From CAYGSN01 sp964352675 (GTDB taxonomy: Bacteria; Pseudomonadota; Alphaproteobacteria; Micavibrionales; Micavibrionaceae): a stretch of 20,373 bases of DNA. The position numbers and the translations under genes were made by a program. Below are positions 1 to 7,686 of this stretch, in pieces (positions within the stretch are counted from its first letter, which is position 1; each line of letters starts with the position of its first letter). Below the pieces are notes generated by a model. That model made no database searches, had not been told where the DNA came from, and worked only from the letters and a program-made list of their open reading frames with translations. Location: contig CAYGSN010000034.1 of NCBI GenBank assembly GCA_964352675.1, positions 1 through 20,373 on the forward strand, written 5' to 3'.

Positions 1-454
1 CTAAATTTTTCAGCTCCGTATTGCTCTGAAAAAAATCTTCTTTCTCACCACTAAGAACATAAGAAAACTTATATTCACCTTCAGAACCCGGCATACCGCC
101 AACAGCTTGTTCAAAAACAAATTTTGCAACATTCGGGACATAAATTACAGTCGACCCATCAACAAAATTTACATCTTTAGGGGGCTCTTTTTTTAGGGTG
201 CTGTTTTTTAGGTCTATATAATTTCCTTCTTCTCCTCTAATAGCTTTATCCATTTCGGGAACCACAATTTTTTTGAAATCTTCCATGAATTGTTTACTCA
301 TGCCTATCATTTCTTTAGTTGGCGGCGCATTCAAAAGTTCATTTAAAGCAACTGTCTCCTTCTTAATCGCTTGTGTTTCCTGATACACAAAAAACAACCC
401 GACAATTACGGCACAAAGCATAAAGAAATTTAAAATACTAACCGAATTCTTCAT
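1..454 (-). CDS. Hypothetical single-pass membrane protein, C-terminus cut by window edge
   Basis: An open frame of 151 codons reads from an ATG at 454 to the left edge with no stop, so the gene continues outside the window. The protein starts MKNSVSILNFF and has one hydrophobic segment at about residues 7-24. The next part, about residues 25-70, is charged and probably helical (QETQAIKKETVALNELL), and the rest is soluble and acidic. This fits a signal-anchor protein with its bulk in the periplasm. I do not recognise a family. It lies 70 bp downstream of rpoB on the same strand, where rpoC normally sits, with a palindrome between. It looks more AT-rich than rpoB (many AAA, TTT and ATT codons), which hints at later acquisition. 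The ribosome-binding site is weak (GAAG), and a start at Met12 would remove half of the membrane segment. Confidence 0.7.
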   Translation of the reverse strand, partial: MKNSVSILNFFMLCAVIVGLFFVYQETQAIKKETVALNELLNAPPTKEMIGMSKQFMEDFKKIVVPEMDKAIRGEEGNYIDLKNSTLKKEPPKDVNFVDGSTVIYVPNVAKFVFEQAVGGMPGSEGEYKFSYVLSGEKEDFFQSNTELKNL

Positions 455-493
455 ATTCTTCGCGTCTTAATGCCTTCGTATTAAAATTACTGG

Positions 494-513
494 ATCCCCG
501 CTTTCGCGGGGAT
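494..513. repeat. Perfect palindrome after rpoB; REP-like element or terminator
   Basis: ATCCCCGC-TTTC-GCGGGGAT is an 8-bp perfect GC-rich stem with a 4-nt loop, 10 bp past the rpoB stop. It has no long T-run on the minus strand (CCAGTAATTTTAAT follows), so it is a weak classical terminator. The sequence resembles the dispersed GC-rich palindromes common between genes in many proteobacterial genomes. It could shape the 3' end of rpoB mRNA. Confidence 0.6.
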
Positions 514-523
514 GCCAAATTGA

Positions 524-3500
524 TTATGAGCCTGAGCTCTGCTTCAAATCAACATTCAGACCCAGCGCCTTCAGCTCTTTCGTCAGAACGTTAAAGCTTT
601 CTGGAATTCCGATTTCGAAATTGTCTTCGCCGCGGACAATCGCCTCATAAACTTTCGAGCGGCCAGCCACGTCATCGGATTTCACCGTCAACATTTCCTG
701 GAGCGTATACGCCGCGCCGTAAGCCTGAAGCGCCCACACTTCCATCTCCCCGAAGCGCTGACCCCCGAACTGGGCCTTACCACCCAGCGGTTGTTGAGTC
801 ACGAGCGAGTATGGCCCGATAGAGCGAGCGTGGATCTTATCATCGACCAGGTGATGCAGTTTCAGCATATACATGTAGCCAACAGTCACCGGGCGGTGGA
901 AATATTCGCCTGTCTGGCCGTCGATCAGACGCACCTGACCGGAACTGCTCAGACCCGCTCTTTCAAGCAACTCGGAGATGTCGCCTTCATGCGCCCCGTC
1001 AAAAACAGGAGTCGCCATCGGCACACCACCGCGCAGATTATTAGACATTTCCAGCACTTGCTTGTCATCCAGCTTGGTGACCTTTTCCTTATGCTCGGAA
1101 TCGCCGTAAACATCTTTCAGCATCTTATCCAGACCCTTGCGCTCCGTATCGCTTGGCGCTTTTGGATCTTTAAATGCATCGATCATTTCACCGATCTGAC
1201 GCCCCAGAGAAGCCGAAGCCCAACCCAGATGCGTCTCGAGGATCTGACCCACATTCATCCGTGAAGGAACACCAAGCGGGTTCAGCACGATATCAACCGG
1301 GGTTCCATCTTCAAGATAGGGCATATCTTCCATAGGAATAACCTTGGAAACTACACCTTTGTTCCCGTGACGACCGGCCATTTTATCGCCGGGAGCCATC
1401 TTACGCTTCACGGCAACGAAGACTTTGACCATCTTCATCACGCCAGGAGGCAATTCGTCACCACGCTGGAGCTTCTCAACCTTATTCTCGAAACGCTCCT
1501 TGATGTTATCAACCGCATCATCAAATGTTTTGGACATGGCTTCGATTTCTTCCATGCGCTTTTCATTTTCAATCGCGATCTGGCGCCACAGGCCACGCTT
1601 CTCAATGCCGTCAATGTCGGCGGCCTTGATCTTGGTGCCTTTCTTCAGCTTGGCTTCCTTCGGGGCGCTGGTCACAGTGTTGCCAACCAGAATATCGCGC
1701 AGGCGCCCATAGAAACCGTCTTCCAGGATACGGCGCTCATCATCGCGGTCTTTCGCGAGACGCTCGATTTCCTGTTGTTCAATCGCCATGGCACGAGCAT
1801 CTTTGTCCACCCCACGGCGGTTAAAGACGCGCACCTCAACGATTGTACCGACCGCTCCGGGCGGAAGGCGCAGGGACGTATCCTTCACATCAGCAGCTTT
1901 TTCGCCAAAGATAGCGCGCAGAAGCTTTTCTTCCGGGGTCATCGGTGATTCACCTTTTGGTGTCACCTTACCAACCAGAATATCGCCTGGACCAACTTCG
2001 GCACCGATATGCACGATCCCGGCCTCGTCCAAGTGTTTCAGGGCTTCTTCACCAACGTTTGGAATATCGCGTGTGATTTCTTCCGTACCCAGCTTGGTAT
2101 CACGAGCCATAACCTCGAATTCCTCGATATGCACGGACGTATAGATATCATCGCGTACGATACGCTCGGAAATCAGGATGGAATCCTCGAAGTTGTAACC
2201 GTTCCAAGGCATAAAGGCCACCAGCACGTTTTTACCCAGAGCCAATTCGCCCAATTGTGTAGACGGACCATCGGCAATGATGTCCCCGGCACTCACCTTA
2301 TCACCAACAGTAACCAGCGGACGCTGGTTAATACAGGTATTCTGGTTTGAGCGCTGGAATTTTGAGAGCTTGTAAATATCAACCACAGGCTCGTCGGAGC
2401 GCAGCTCCTCGGTCGCCTGCACAACGATACGTGTTGCATCAACCTTGGTCACCATACCGGCACGGCGCGCGGAAACAGCCGCGCCAGAGTCACGGGCCAC
2501 AGTGGCTTCCATGCCCGTTCCAACAAGGGGCGCATCAGCTTTCAGAAGAGGAACGGCCTGGCGCATCATGTTTGAACCCATCAAGGCACGGTTCGCATCG
2601 TCATTCTCTAGGAAAGGAATAAGAGACGCAGCCACAGAGACAATCTGCTTCGGCGAAACGTCCATATATTCAATCTGGTCCGGGTTGGCCATCAGGTTTT
2701 CACCACCCTGGCGACAGGAGACCAGATCATTTTCAAACTTACCAGCCTTGTCGAGCACGGAGTTGGCCTGTGCAATTGTGTAGCGCGCTTCCTCCATCGC
2801 AGACATATAGACAACCTCGTCAGTCACCTTACCGTTTTCAACCTTGCGGTACGGACTTTCAATGAAGCCGTACTGGTTGACGCGGGCAAAAGTGGACAGC
2901 GAGTTAATCAGACCGATATTCGGACCTTCCGGCGTTTCAATCGGGCAAATCCGGCCGTAATGGGTCGGGTGCACGTCACGCACCTCAAATCCGGCACGTT
3001 CGCGGGTCAGACCACCCGGCCCAAGCGCAGACAAACGACGCTTGTGCGTAATCTCGGAGAGCGGGTTTGTCTGGTCCATGAACTGAGACAGCTGGGAGGA
3101 GCCAAAGAACTCGCGCACAGAGGCTTGAGCAGGTTTAGAGTTGATCAAATCATGTGGCATGAATGTGTCAATTTCGACAGAAGACATACGCTCGCGGATC
3201 GCGCGCTCCATACGAAGCAAACCAATACGGATCTGGTTTTCCATCAATTCCCCAACGGAACGCACGCGGCGGTTCCCTAGATTATCAATATCGTCAATCT
3301 CGCCCTGGCCGTCTTTCAGACCGTGCAGGTATTTCAGGATCGCAAGAATATCGGCCTTCTCCAGAACGCGGAACTGATCGTCCGCATCCAGATCGAGGCG
3401 AGCATTCATCTTCACCCGTCCGACCGGGGAGAGGTCGTAGCGCTCAGGATCGAAGAACAGAGAGTTAAACAACCCTTCGGCAGATTCAACCGTCGGCGGC

Positions 3501-4807
3501 TCACCCGGACGCATAACGCGGTAAATGTCGATCAGCGCTTCTTCTCGCGTATCGCACTTATCCACCATCATGGTGTTACGGATATACGGGCCAACATTGA
3601 TATGATCAATGCCCAAAACCGGCAGGTTTTCAATTTTTTGCTCTTCAAATGCAGCAATGTCCTCTGCCGTGATTTCGTGACCAGCTTCATAGATGATCTG
3701 ACCGGTCTTCGGATCAAAAATATCGGCGCCGAGATATTGACCCAGAATTTCATCATCCTGAATCAGAACTTCTTTCAGCCCATCCTCAGCCAGCTTCTTG
3801 GCTTTGCGAGCCGTGATCTTCGTTCCGGCTTTCTCGACAGCCTTTCCTGTCTTGGCGTCAATCAGGTCATGAATAAGCTTCGTGCCGCGAATGGCTTCGG
3901 CGCTAAACGGCGTCTTCCAGCCTTTCTTGGTTTTCTCATAGGTTACAACGTCATAGAACGTGCCAAGGATTTCCTCGTTGCTCATACCTTGAATCATCAG
4001 AGGATCAACATCGGCGTCTTTCTCTTCGCATTCCTGGCGGTAGCTTTCCGTCTCTGCAGAATCCAAAGAGCGCAGGAGGGTCGTTACCGGCAATTTCCGG
4101 CGGCGGTCGATACGCACATACATCTGGTCTTTGGCATCAAATTCAAAATCGAGCCAAGATCCGCGATACGGAATAACGCGGGCCGAGAATAAATATTTAC
4201 CGGAAACGTGAGTTTTTCCGCCGTCATGATCAAAGAACACACCGGGTGAGCGGTGCATCTGGGAAACAATAACACGCTCGGTTCCGTTGACCACAAATGT
4301 CCCGTTATCGGTCATCAGCGGCATATCAACCATATAAACATCTTGTTCTTTAATGTCACGAATAGAACGGAGGCCGGTATCTTCATCAACATCGAAAACA
4401 GACAGGCGCAAGGTGACGCGCAACGGCGCGGCATAGGTCATGTCACGCTGCTGGCACTCTTCCACGTCGTATTTCGGGTCTTCCAGCTCGTATTTCACGA
4501 AATCGATTTCCGCACGGTCGGAAAAATCTTTGATCGGGAATACGGAGGAAAAGACTTCTTCCAGACCTTGCATCAAGCGATCTTCTGCCGAAACATTCAT
4601 TTGCAGGAACTGCTCATAGGAATTGCGCTGAACCTCGATCAGGTTCGGCATCTGCGCCACTTCGCGAATACGTCCGAAATTGCGACGGACACGCTTGCGT
4701 CCTGTAAAGCTTTCAATGCTGTTGGCCGGCGGTAATATGCGCGGATTATCGATTTTCTTTGTCTTTGAGGTTTTCGCGGAGGTTTTGGCAGCTTTGGATG
4801 CACTCAT
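524..4807 (-). CDS. rpoB: DNA-directed RNA polymerase subunit beta
   Basis: This is the beta subunit of RNA polymerase, 1427 residues, in the long range usual for alphaproteobacteria (E. coli 1342). The rifampicin-pocket region is clear: SSQLSQFMDQTNPLSEITHK, with Asp578, His588 and Ser593 at the places of E. coli D516, H526 and S531. Position 580 is Thr where E. coli has Asn518. Downstream are the conserved RDVHPTHYGRICPIETPEG block, the GDKMAGRHGNKG block and the C-terminal clamp-contacting PLGGKAQFGGQRFGEMEVWA. The start has AGGA 7 nt upstream of ATG. No frameshift is visible. The gene has its own upstream region of 360 bp with a terminator, a promoter and a second hairpin, so it is probably transcribed partly apart from rplJL. 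rpoC does not directly follow. Confidence 0.99.
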   Translation of the reverse strand: MSASKAAKTSAKTSKTKKIDNPRILPPANSIESFTGRKRVRRNFGRIREVAQMPNLIEVQRNSYEQFLQMNVSAEDRLMQGLEEVFSSVFPIKDFSDRAEIDFVKYELEDPKYDVEECQQRDMTYAAPLRVTLRLSVFDVDEDTGLRSIRDIKEQDVYMVDMPLMTDNGTFVVNGTERVIVSQMHRSPGVFFDHDGGKTHVSGKYLFSARVIPYRGSWLDFEFDAKDQMYVRIDRRRKLPVTTLLRSLDSAETESYRQECEEKDADVDPLMIQGMSNEEILGTFYDVVTYEKTKKGWKTPFSAEAIRGTKLIHDLIDAKTGKAVEKAGTKITARKAKKLAEDGLKEVLIQDDEILGQYLGADIFDPKTGQIIYEAGHEITAEDIAAFEEQKIENLPVLGIDHINVGPYIRNTMMVDKCDTREEALIDIYRVMRPGEPPTVESAEGLFNSLFFDPERYDLSPVGRVKMNARLDLDADDQFRVLEKADILAILKYLHGLKDGQGEIDDIDNLGNRRVRSVGELMENQIRIGLLRMERAIRERMSSVEIDTFMPHDLINSKPAQASVREFFGSSQLSQFMDQTNPLSEITHKRRLSALGPGGLTRERAGFEVRDVHPTHYGRICPIETPEGPNIGLINSLSTFARVNQYGFIESPYRKVENGKVTDEVVYMSAMEEARYTIAQANSVLDKAGKFENDLVSCRQGGENLMANPDQIEYMDVSPKQIVSVAASLIPFLENDDANRALMGSNMMRQAVPLLKADAPLVGTGMEATVARDSGAAVSARRAGMVTKVDATRIVVQATEELRSDEPVVDIYKLSKFQRSNQNTCINQRPLVTVGDKVSAGDIIADGPSTQLGELALGKNVLVAFMPWNGYNFEDSILISERIVRDDIYTSVHIEEFEVMARDTKLGTEEITRDIPNVGEEALKHLDEAGIVHIGAEVGPGDILVGKVTPKGESPMTPEEKLLRAIFGEKAADVKDTSLRLPPGAVGTIVEVRVFNRRGVDKDARAMAIEQQEIERLAKDRDDERRILEDGFYGRLRDILVGNTVTSAPKEAKLKKGTKIKAADIDGIEKRGLWRQIAIENEKRMEEIEAMSKTFDDAVDNIKERFENKVEKLQRGDELPPGVMKMVKVFVAVKRKMAPGDKMAGRHGNKGVVSKVIPMEDMPYLEDGTPVDIVLNPLGVPSRMNVGQILETHLGWASASLGRQIGEMIDAFKDPKAPSDTERKGLDKMLKDVYGDSEHKEKVTKLDDKQVLEMSNNLRGGVPMATPVFDGAHEGDISELLERAGLSSSGQVRLIDGQTGEYFHRPVTVGYMYMLKLHHLVDDKIHARSIGPYSLVTQQPLGGKAQFGGQRFGEMEVWALQAYGAAYTLQEMLTVKSDDVAGRSKVYEAIVRGEDNFEIGIPESFNVLTKELKALGLNVDLKQSSGS

Positions 4808-4823
4808 AATGGGGTCCTACCTT

Positions 4824-4858
4824 CTTCGTTTTTTAACTTTGCTTCGTTTTTCAACTTT
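4824..4858. repeat. Tandem 17-bp direct repeat in the rpoB leader
   Basis: CTTCGTTTTTTAACTTT (4824-4840) is followed after one base by CTTCGTTTTTCAACTTT (4842-4858), with one mismatch and a period of 18. A partial third copy, CTTCGTTTCG, lies at 4891-4900. On the transcribed strand this gives A-rich AAAGTTRAAAAACGAAG units just upstream of the rpoB ribosome-binding site. They could be an unstructured translation enhancer or a protein-binding repeat; the role is unknown. Confidence 0.75.
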
Positions 4859-4940
4859 GGTTTAAACCGAACATTTTGCTCGGTCCTGATCTTCGTTTCG
4901 TCCCGCATGCAACAGCATGCCTGGCATATTTCACATCAAC

Positions 4941-4986
4941 GCAAAAAGCACAAACGGCCCAGCCCATCCGGGCCAGCCTGTTTGTG
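4941..4986 (-). terminator. Hairpin with T-run in the rplL-rpoB gap, likely attenuator
   Basis: Read on the minus strand, CACAAAC...GTTTGTG (4980-4986 with 4949-4955) encloses a GGCCC/GGGCC stem and is followed by GCTTTTTGC at 4948-4941. This has the form of an intrinsic terminator. It lies downstream of the candidate rpoB promoter at 5067-5095, so it would sit in the rpoB leader. Partial terminators between rplL and rpoB are known in E. coli. A small extra hairpin, GCATGC-AACA-GCATGC, lies at 4905-4920. Confidence 0.6.
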
Positions 4987-5066
4987 TGATTTATTTCAAC
5001 CCGTTAGAGCGGATTTTATATGCTTTAAAATGGGCAAACACCTTAATCTTCGATAAGTTTGATAGC

Positions 5067-5095
5067 TATATGGCCCAGCAAAAAAGTCTTGTCAA
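5067..5095 (-). promoter_or_regulatory. Candidate rpoB promoter
   Basis: A perfect TTGACA (5095-5090) is followed after 17 nt by CATATA (5072-5067), a weak -10 match. It lies between the rplL terminator and the rpoB leader hairpin, where an internal promoter would be expected. Confidence 0.45.
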
Positions 5096-5109
5096 CCGTT
5101 TTGCACAAC

Positions 5110-5152
5110 AAAAAGCATTTCCCGCTGAAGGCACGCCTGTACGGGAAATGCT
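5110..5152 (-). terminator. Rho-independent terminator after rplL
   Basis: An 11-bp perfect stem, AGCATTTCCCG (5152-5142) with CGGGAAATGCT (5124-5114), closes a 17-nt loop that can pair further (AGG/CCT). A run of five T follows on the minus strand. It starts 15 nt after the rplL stop, so most rplJL transcripts should end here. Confidence 0.8.
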
Positions 5153-5167
5153 ATAATTTTCGAAAAA

Positions 5168-5551
5168 TTACTTAAGAGCGACGGTCGCGCCAGCAGCTTC
5201 AAGCTTCTTCTTGATCTCCTCGGCTTCGTCTTTCTTAGCGCCTTCTTTTACAACTTCGCCGCCTTTTTCAACCAGATCCTTGGCTTCTTTCAAGCCCAGA
5301 CCTGTGATTGCGCGAACTTCTTTGATGACGGCAATTTTGTTACCACCAGCAGCTTCAAGAACGACATCAAAAGAGTCTTTCTCTTCTGCAGCAGCGCCAC
5401 CGGCATCACCGCCAGCAGCAGCGACAGCAACAGGTGCAGCGGCAGCAGCCGTTACGCCCCACTTCTCTTCGAGAAGCTTGGAAAGTTCTGCAGCTTCAAG
5501 AACGCTCAGTTTTGAGAGTTCATCCACCAGTTTTTCTAAGTTAGCAGCCAT
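5168..5551 (-). CDS. rplL: 50S ribosomal protein L7/L12
   Basis: This is the stalk protein that recruits translation factors to the large subunit; 127 residues, normal length. Residues 1-30 form the dimerising N-terminal helices that bind L10. The Ala/Gly-rich hinge covers about 34-56. The C-terminal domain carries the family block KIAVIKEVRAITGLGLKEAK, the factor-binding surface. The ATG has AGGAG 8 nt upstream. It lies 39 nt after rplJ and is followed at once by a strong terminator, so rplJ-rplL form the unit regulated by the L10 leader. No oddities seen. Confidence 0.98.
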   Translation of the reverse strand: MAANLEKLVDELSKLSVLEAAELSKLLEEKWGVTAAAAAPVAVAAAGGDAGGAAAEEKDSFDVVLEAAGGNKIAVIKEVRAITGLGLKEAKDLVEKGGEVVKEGAKKDEAEEIKKKLEAAGATVALK

Positions 5552-5590
5552 AATATTTTCTCCTTTTTGACAGCAATTTAATTTAAAATT

Positions 5591-6109
5591 TTATTCCCCG
5601 GTCGCACCGTAGGCTTTGGTCACCCCGACCAAATCCCGTGCCGGAGCCTGTAACAGACCGGCCAGCTTCGTTGGCGCAGCAACAAGCAACCCAACCAGTT
5701 TGGAGCGAACTTCATCAAGGCTTGGCAATTTCGCCAGCGCCTCAATCCCTGCAGCGTCCAGAATTTGCGATCCCAACGCGCCGCCCAAAATAACCAGCTT
5801 GTCATTGCCTTTAGCAAATTTATACGCAATCTTAGCAGCCGCCACAGGGTCTTGAGATGTTGCCACACCCGTCGGACCTGTAAACATGTCGGCCAATCCT
5901 TCAAACTTCGTGCCCTTCAGCGCAAGCTTCGCTAATGCATTCTTGGTCACCTTAAAGCTCGCGCCCTCAGCACGCAGCTCGGCACGCAGTGTGGACAATT
6001 GCTTGACAGTGAGCCCGGAATAATGCGCCAGAACGACAATCTCGTCATTGGAAAAACGCTCGTTCAGCTCCTGGACTTCTGCTTTTTTTTCTGCGCGGCT
6101 CATACCCAT
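5591..6109 (-). CDS. rplJ: 50S ribosomal protein L10
   Basis: This is the base of the ribosomal stalk; its C-terminal helix binds L7/L12 dimers. It has 172 residues. Family features are the N-terminal MSRAEKKAEVQELNERF, then VVLAHYSGLTVKQLSTLR, VTKNALAKLAL and the C-terminal helix around LDEVRSKLVGLLVAAPTKLA. There are two in-frame ATGs two codons apart. The first is chosen because AAGGAG lies 8 nt before it; the second, MSRAEKK, would be 14 nt away. A T8 attenuator hairpin and an L10-type leader lie just upstream, which fits autoregulation by the L10-L12 complex. Confidence 0.98.
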   Translation of the reverse strand: MGMSRAEKKAEVQELNERFSNDEIVVLAHYSGLTVKQLSTLRAELRAEGASFKVTKNALAKLALKGTKFEGLADMFTGPTGVATSQDPVAAAKIAYKFAKGNDKLVILGGALGSQILDAAGIEALAKLPSLDEVRSKLVGLLVAAPTKLAGLLQAPARDLVGVTKAYGATGE

Positions 6110-6134
6110 CGCGGTGTCTCCTTAAAAAAATTCC

Positions 6135-6166
6135 AAAAAAAAGATGGATCTAAATTCAGATCCATC
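6135..6166 (-). terminator. Attenuator hairpin directly before rplJ
   Basis: A 9-bp perfect stem, GATGGATCT/AGATCCATC (6143-6151 with 6158-6166), has a 6-nt loop and is followed by eight T on the minus strand. The end of the T-run is only about 25 nt before the rplJ ATG, so it can stop transcription before the gene. Its 5' arm begins directly after the 3' strand (GGACAGG) of the leader's closing helix, an arrangement that suits regulated read-through. Confidence 0.8.
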
Positions 6167-6284
6167 CCTGTCCATTCAATATGAAAGCAATTCACGAGCC
6201 TCGTTTCCGGCTCTCTTGCTTTTCTATCTATGCAAGGTTAATTAAGCCTCTTGGCCCCTTGCGGTCTTGGACAGGTTTAAAGTT
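6143..6284 (-). promoter_or_regulatory. Candidate ribosomal protein L10 leader RNA
   Basis: On the minus strand CCTGTCC (6275-6269) can pair with GGACAGG (6173-6167), closing a domain of about 110 nt. Inside it are GCAAGG/CCTTGC (6262-6257 with 6237-6232), preceded by AAGACC, and a two-part hairpin made of AAAGCAA/TTGCTTT (6184-6190 with 6216-6222) and GAGCC/GGCTC (6196-6200 with 6209-6213). The place (just before rplJ), the helices and the terminator that follows fit the known L10 leader, where L10-L12 binding represses rplJL. The match is from memory of that family and was not tested with a covariance model. Confidence 0.65.
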
Positions 6285-6290
6285 AGTGGC

Positions 6291-6319
6291 TTTTTACTCA
6301 ATACAGGGAAGTGCGTCAA
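6291..6319 (-). promoter_or_regulatory. Candidate rplJL promoter overlapping the DUF2254 stop
   Basis: TTGACG (6319-6314) and TAAAAA (6296-6291) are separated by 17 nt. The -35 box overlaps the TGA stop of the DUF2254 gene (6318-6316). The predicted start near 6284 falls just before the L10-type leader, so promoter, leader and attenuator are in sensible order. Confidence 0.5.
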
Positions 6320-7614
6320 GCTTTTTCTTGCTTATACTTTTCGGTAAGGAGTCTGCCCTCGTGCGAATTGGGAAAATTACTCTCTATATGATCCTTGATA
6401 AAAAGGCGTTGCCGCTCAAGCGCTTGCTTCTGATCCTTGGTAATGGCCACATTTTGCAGAATTTCAATCAATCCGATCAAATGCATCAGAATGTCGGGCT
6501 TGGCCTGTCCGGCATTGCGTATGCAGGAAAAAGCCTCAAATATAATATCCTGTTCGCTGCTTTTTTGCCCCTTCACCAGAATATTCCCCTCTTCGTCGCC
6601 GTATATTCTTTCCGGCATGCCCTTTTGGAACAATTCGGCCAGAGCCGCAGACAGCTTGTTCAGCACGGCAATCGCTGTGTAATTGTCATTAATCCCGGGG
6701 GACAACGCCCGCAAACCAATTTCCACCATATGCCTGACTGAATATTCAATATCCTGACTTCCCGTAGGGGTTTGGCCGTAGACAATTGCGCGCTCTATAT
6801 CCTTCTCAATATCGGGAGAGCTCCGGCTTGGCGGATAAACTTTAGCAATCTGCATCCCTTTGATAAGATAATCCCCGGCAACAAAAAGCAGTTGTACCTG
6901 CAAATCATTTTCCCGAGCCAGATCTTTGACACTTTCATAATCCACAGTTTGAACGTAACCGCTCCTGCCGGTGAAAATCACATGGGCTTCGGATGAAAAA
7001 TCTTTGGGCCATGACGACTTTTTGAGCGTCTCTCCCTCTTTTTCCTTGTTTCCATTCTGCCGTGAAATAGATTTCAGAAGCTCCGCATAAACCTTGGTAA
7101 TAACGTTGTCAGCTACGCTTAACTGAGCGACATGCTGCACATAGGCCAGCAGGATAAAAAGGTTGAAAAAACAAACAATAAAAACAGAACTGACCGTCAC
7201 CCGCGGCAACACATCATGATTTTTTGCCTCGTGCAGAAGACCGATAAGGACGAAACACGCTGCAATACTACCAAACAAAAGCCCTATATATATCTTGGTG
7301 CTGCGATCACTCATAAAAATCCGGATGATGCGCGGCCCAAGTTGAGAGGCTGACAGGCTCAAAACCACCATAGTGATGGACACCACAAGAACAGCGAGCG
7401 TTATCATGGACGAAAGCAGGACCCTCGTGATATTCTGCGCGTCATCCAGATCGCCGTTGAAAAGGATGGGAAGGTCTTTTAAATCCTGCGCATAAGCCTG
7501 ATCCAGCCAGAACAGGCCAAAACAGACCGCCACGTAGAAAAGACACAGCATCGCCGGAATATAAAACAGGCTCTCGCGCGCTATGAGATAGTAATTGTAA
7601 AGTTTCGAAAGCAT
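6316..7614 (-). CDS. DUF2254 family predicted membrane protein
   Basis: A 432-residue inner-membrane protein of unknown function. Four hydrophobic segments are visible at about residues 17-38, 65-88, 107-127 and 138-159, followed by a long soluble C-terminal part. DUF2254 hallmarks are SQLGPRIIRIF just after the second segment and ALSPGINDNYTA in the soluble part. The ATG has only a weak GGGA upstream. The gene lies between rplA and rplJ, where these operons normally have nothing, and is bounded by a terminator after rplA and a new promoter at its own stop codon. That suggests an insertion tolerated because each neighbour has separate control. I see no promoter I trust for it; read-through from rplKA is possible. 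No link between this family and translation is known to me. Confidence 0.85.
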   Translation of the reverse strand: MLSKLYNYYLIARESLFYIPAMLCLFYVAVCFGLFWLDQAYAQDLKDLPILFNGDLDDAQNITRVLLSSMITLAVLVVSITMVVLSLSASQLGPRIIRIFMSDRSTKIYIGLLFGSIAACFVLIGLLHEAKNHDVLPRVTVSSVFIVCFFNLFILLAYVQHVAQLSVADNVITKVYAELLKSISRQNGNKEKEGETLKKSSWPKDFSSEAHVIFTGRSGYVQTVDYESVKDLARENDLQVQLLFVAGDYLIKGMQIAKVYPPSRSSPDIEKDIERAIVYGQTPTGSQDIEYSVRHMVEIGLRALSPGINDNYTAIAVLNKLSAALAELFQKGMPERIYGDEEGNILVKGQKSSEQDIIFEAFSCIRNAGQAKPDILMHLIGLIEILQNVAITKDQKQALERQRLFIKDHIESNFPNSHEGRLLTEKYKQEKA

Positions 7615-7631
7615 AAAATTCCCATTAAATA

Positions 7632-7665
7632 AAAAAGGAGCCTGAACTTAAACAGGCCCCTTTTT
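7632..7665 (-). terminator. Rho-independent terminator after rplA
   Basis: GCCTG (7640-7644) pairs with CAGGC (7653-7657) around an 8-nt loop. The stem continues through one mismatch into GG/CC and an A-run/T-run. Six T follow on the minus strand; the plus strand also ends in T5, so it may work both ways. It starts 21 nt after the rplA stop and separates rplKA from the DUF2254 gene. Confidence 0.75.
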
Positions 7666-7686
7666 ATCATTTTTATCGCTGTTTCG

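Noticed and set aside
3070..3105. Thr580 of RpoB at the place of E. coli Asn518, as a rifampicin resistance change
   Set aside because: Thr here appears to be a normal alphaproteobacterial variant, and the main resistance positions (Asp578, His588, Ser593) are unchanged.
3323..4192. 289-codon plus-strand frame opposite rpoB
   Set aside because: It is antisense to intact rpoB, with no ribosome-binding site or domain. Several other frames opposite rpoB, rplL and rplA were set aside for the same reason.
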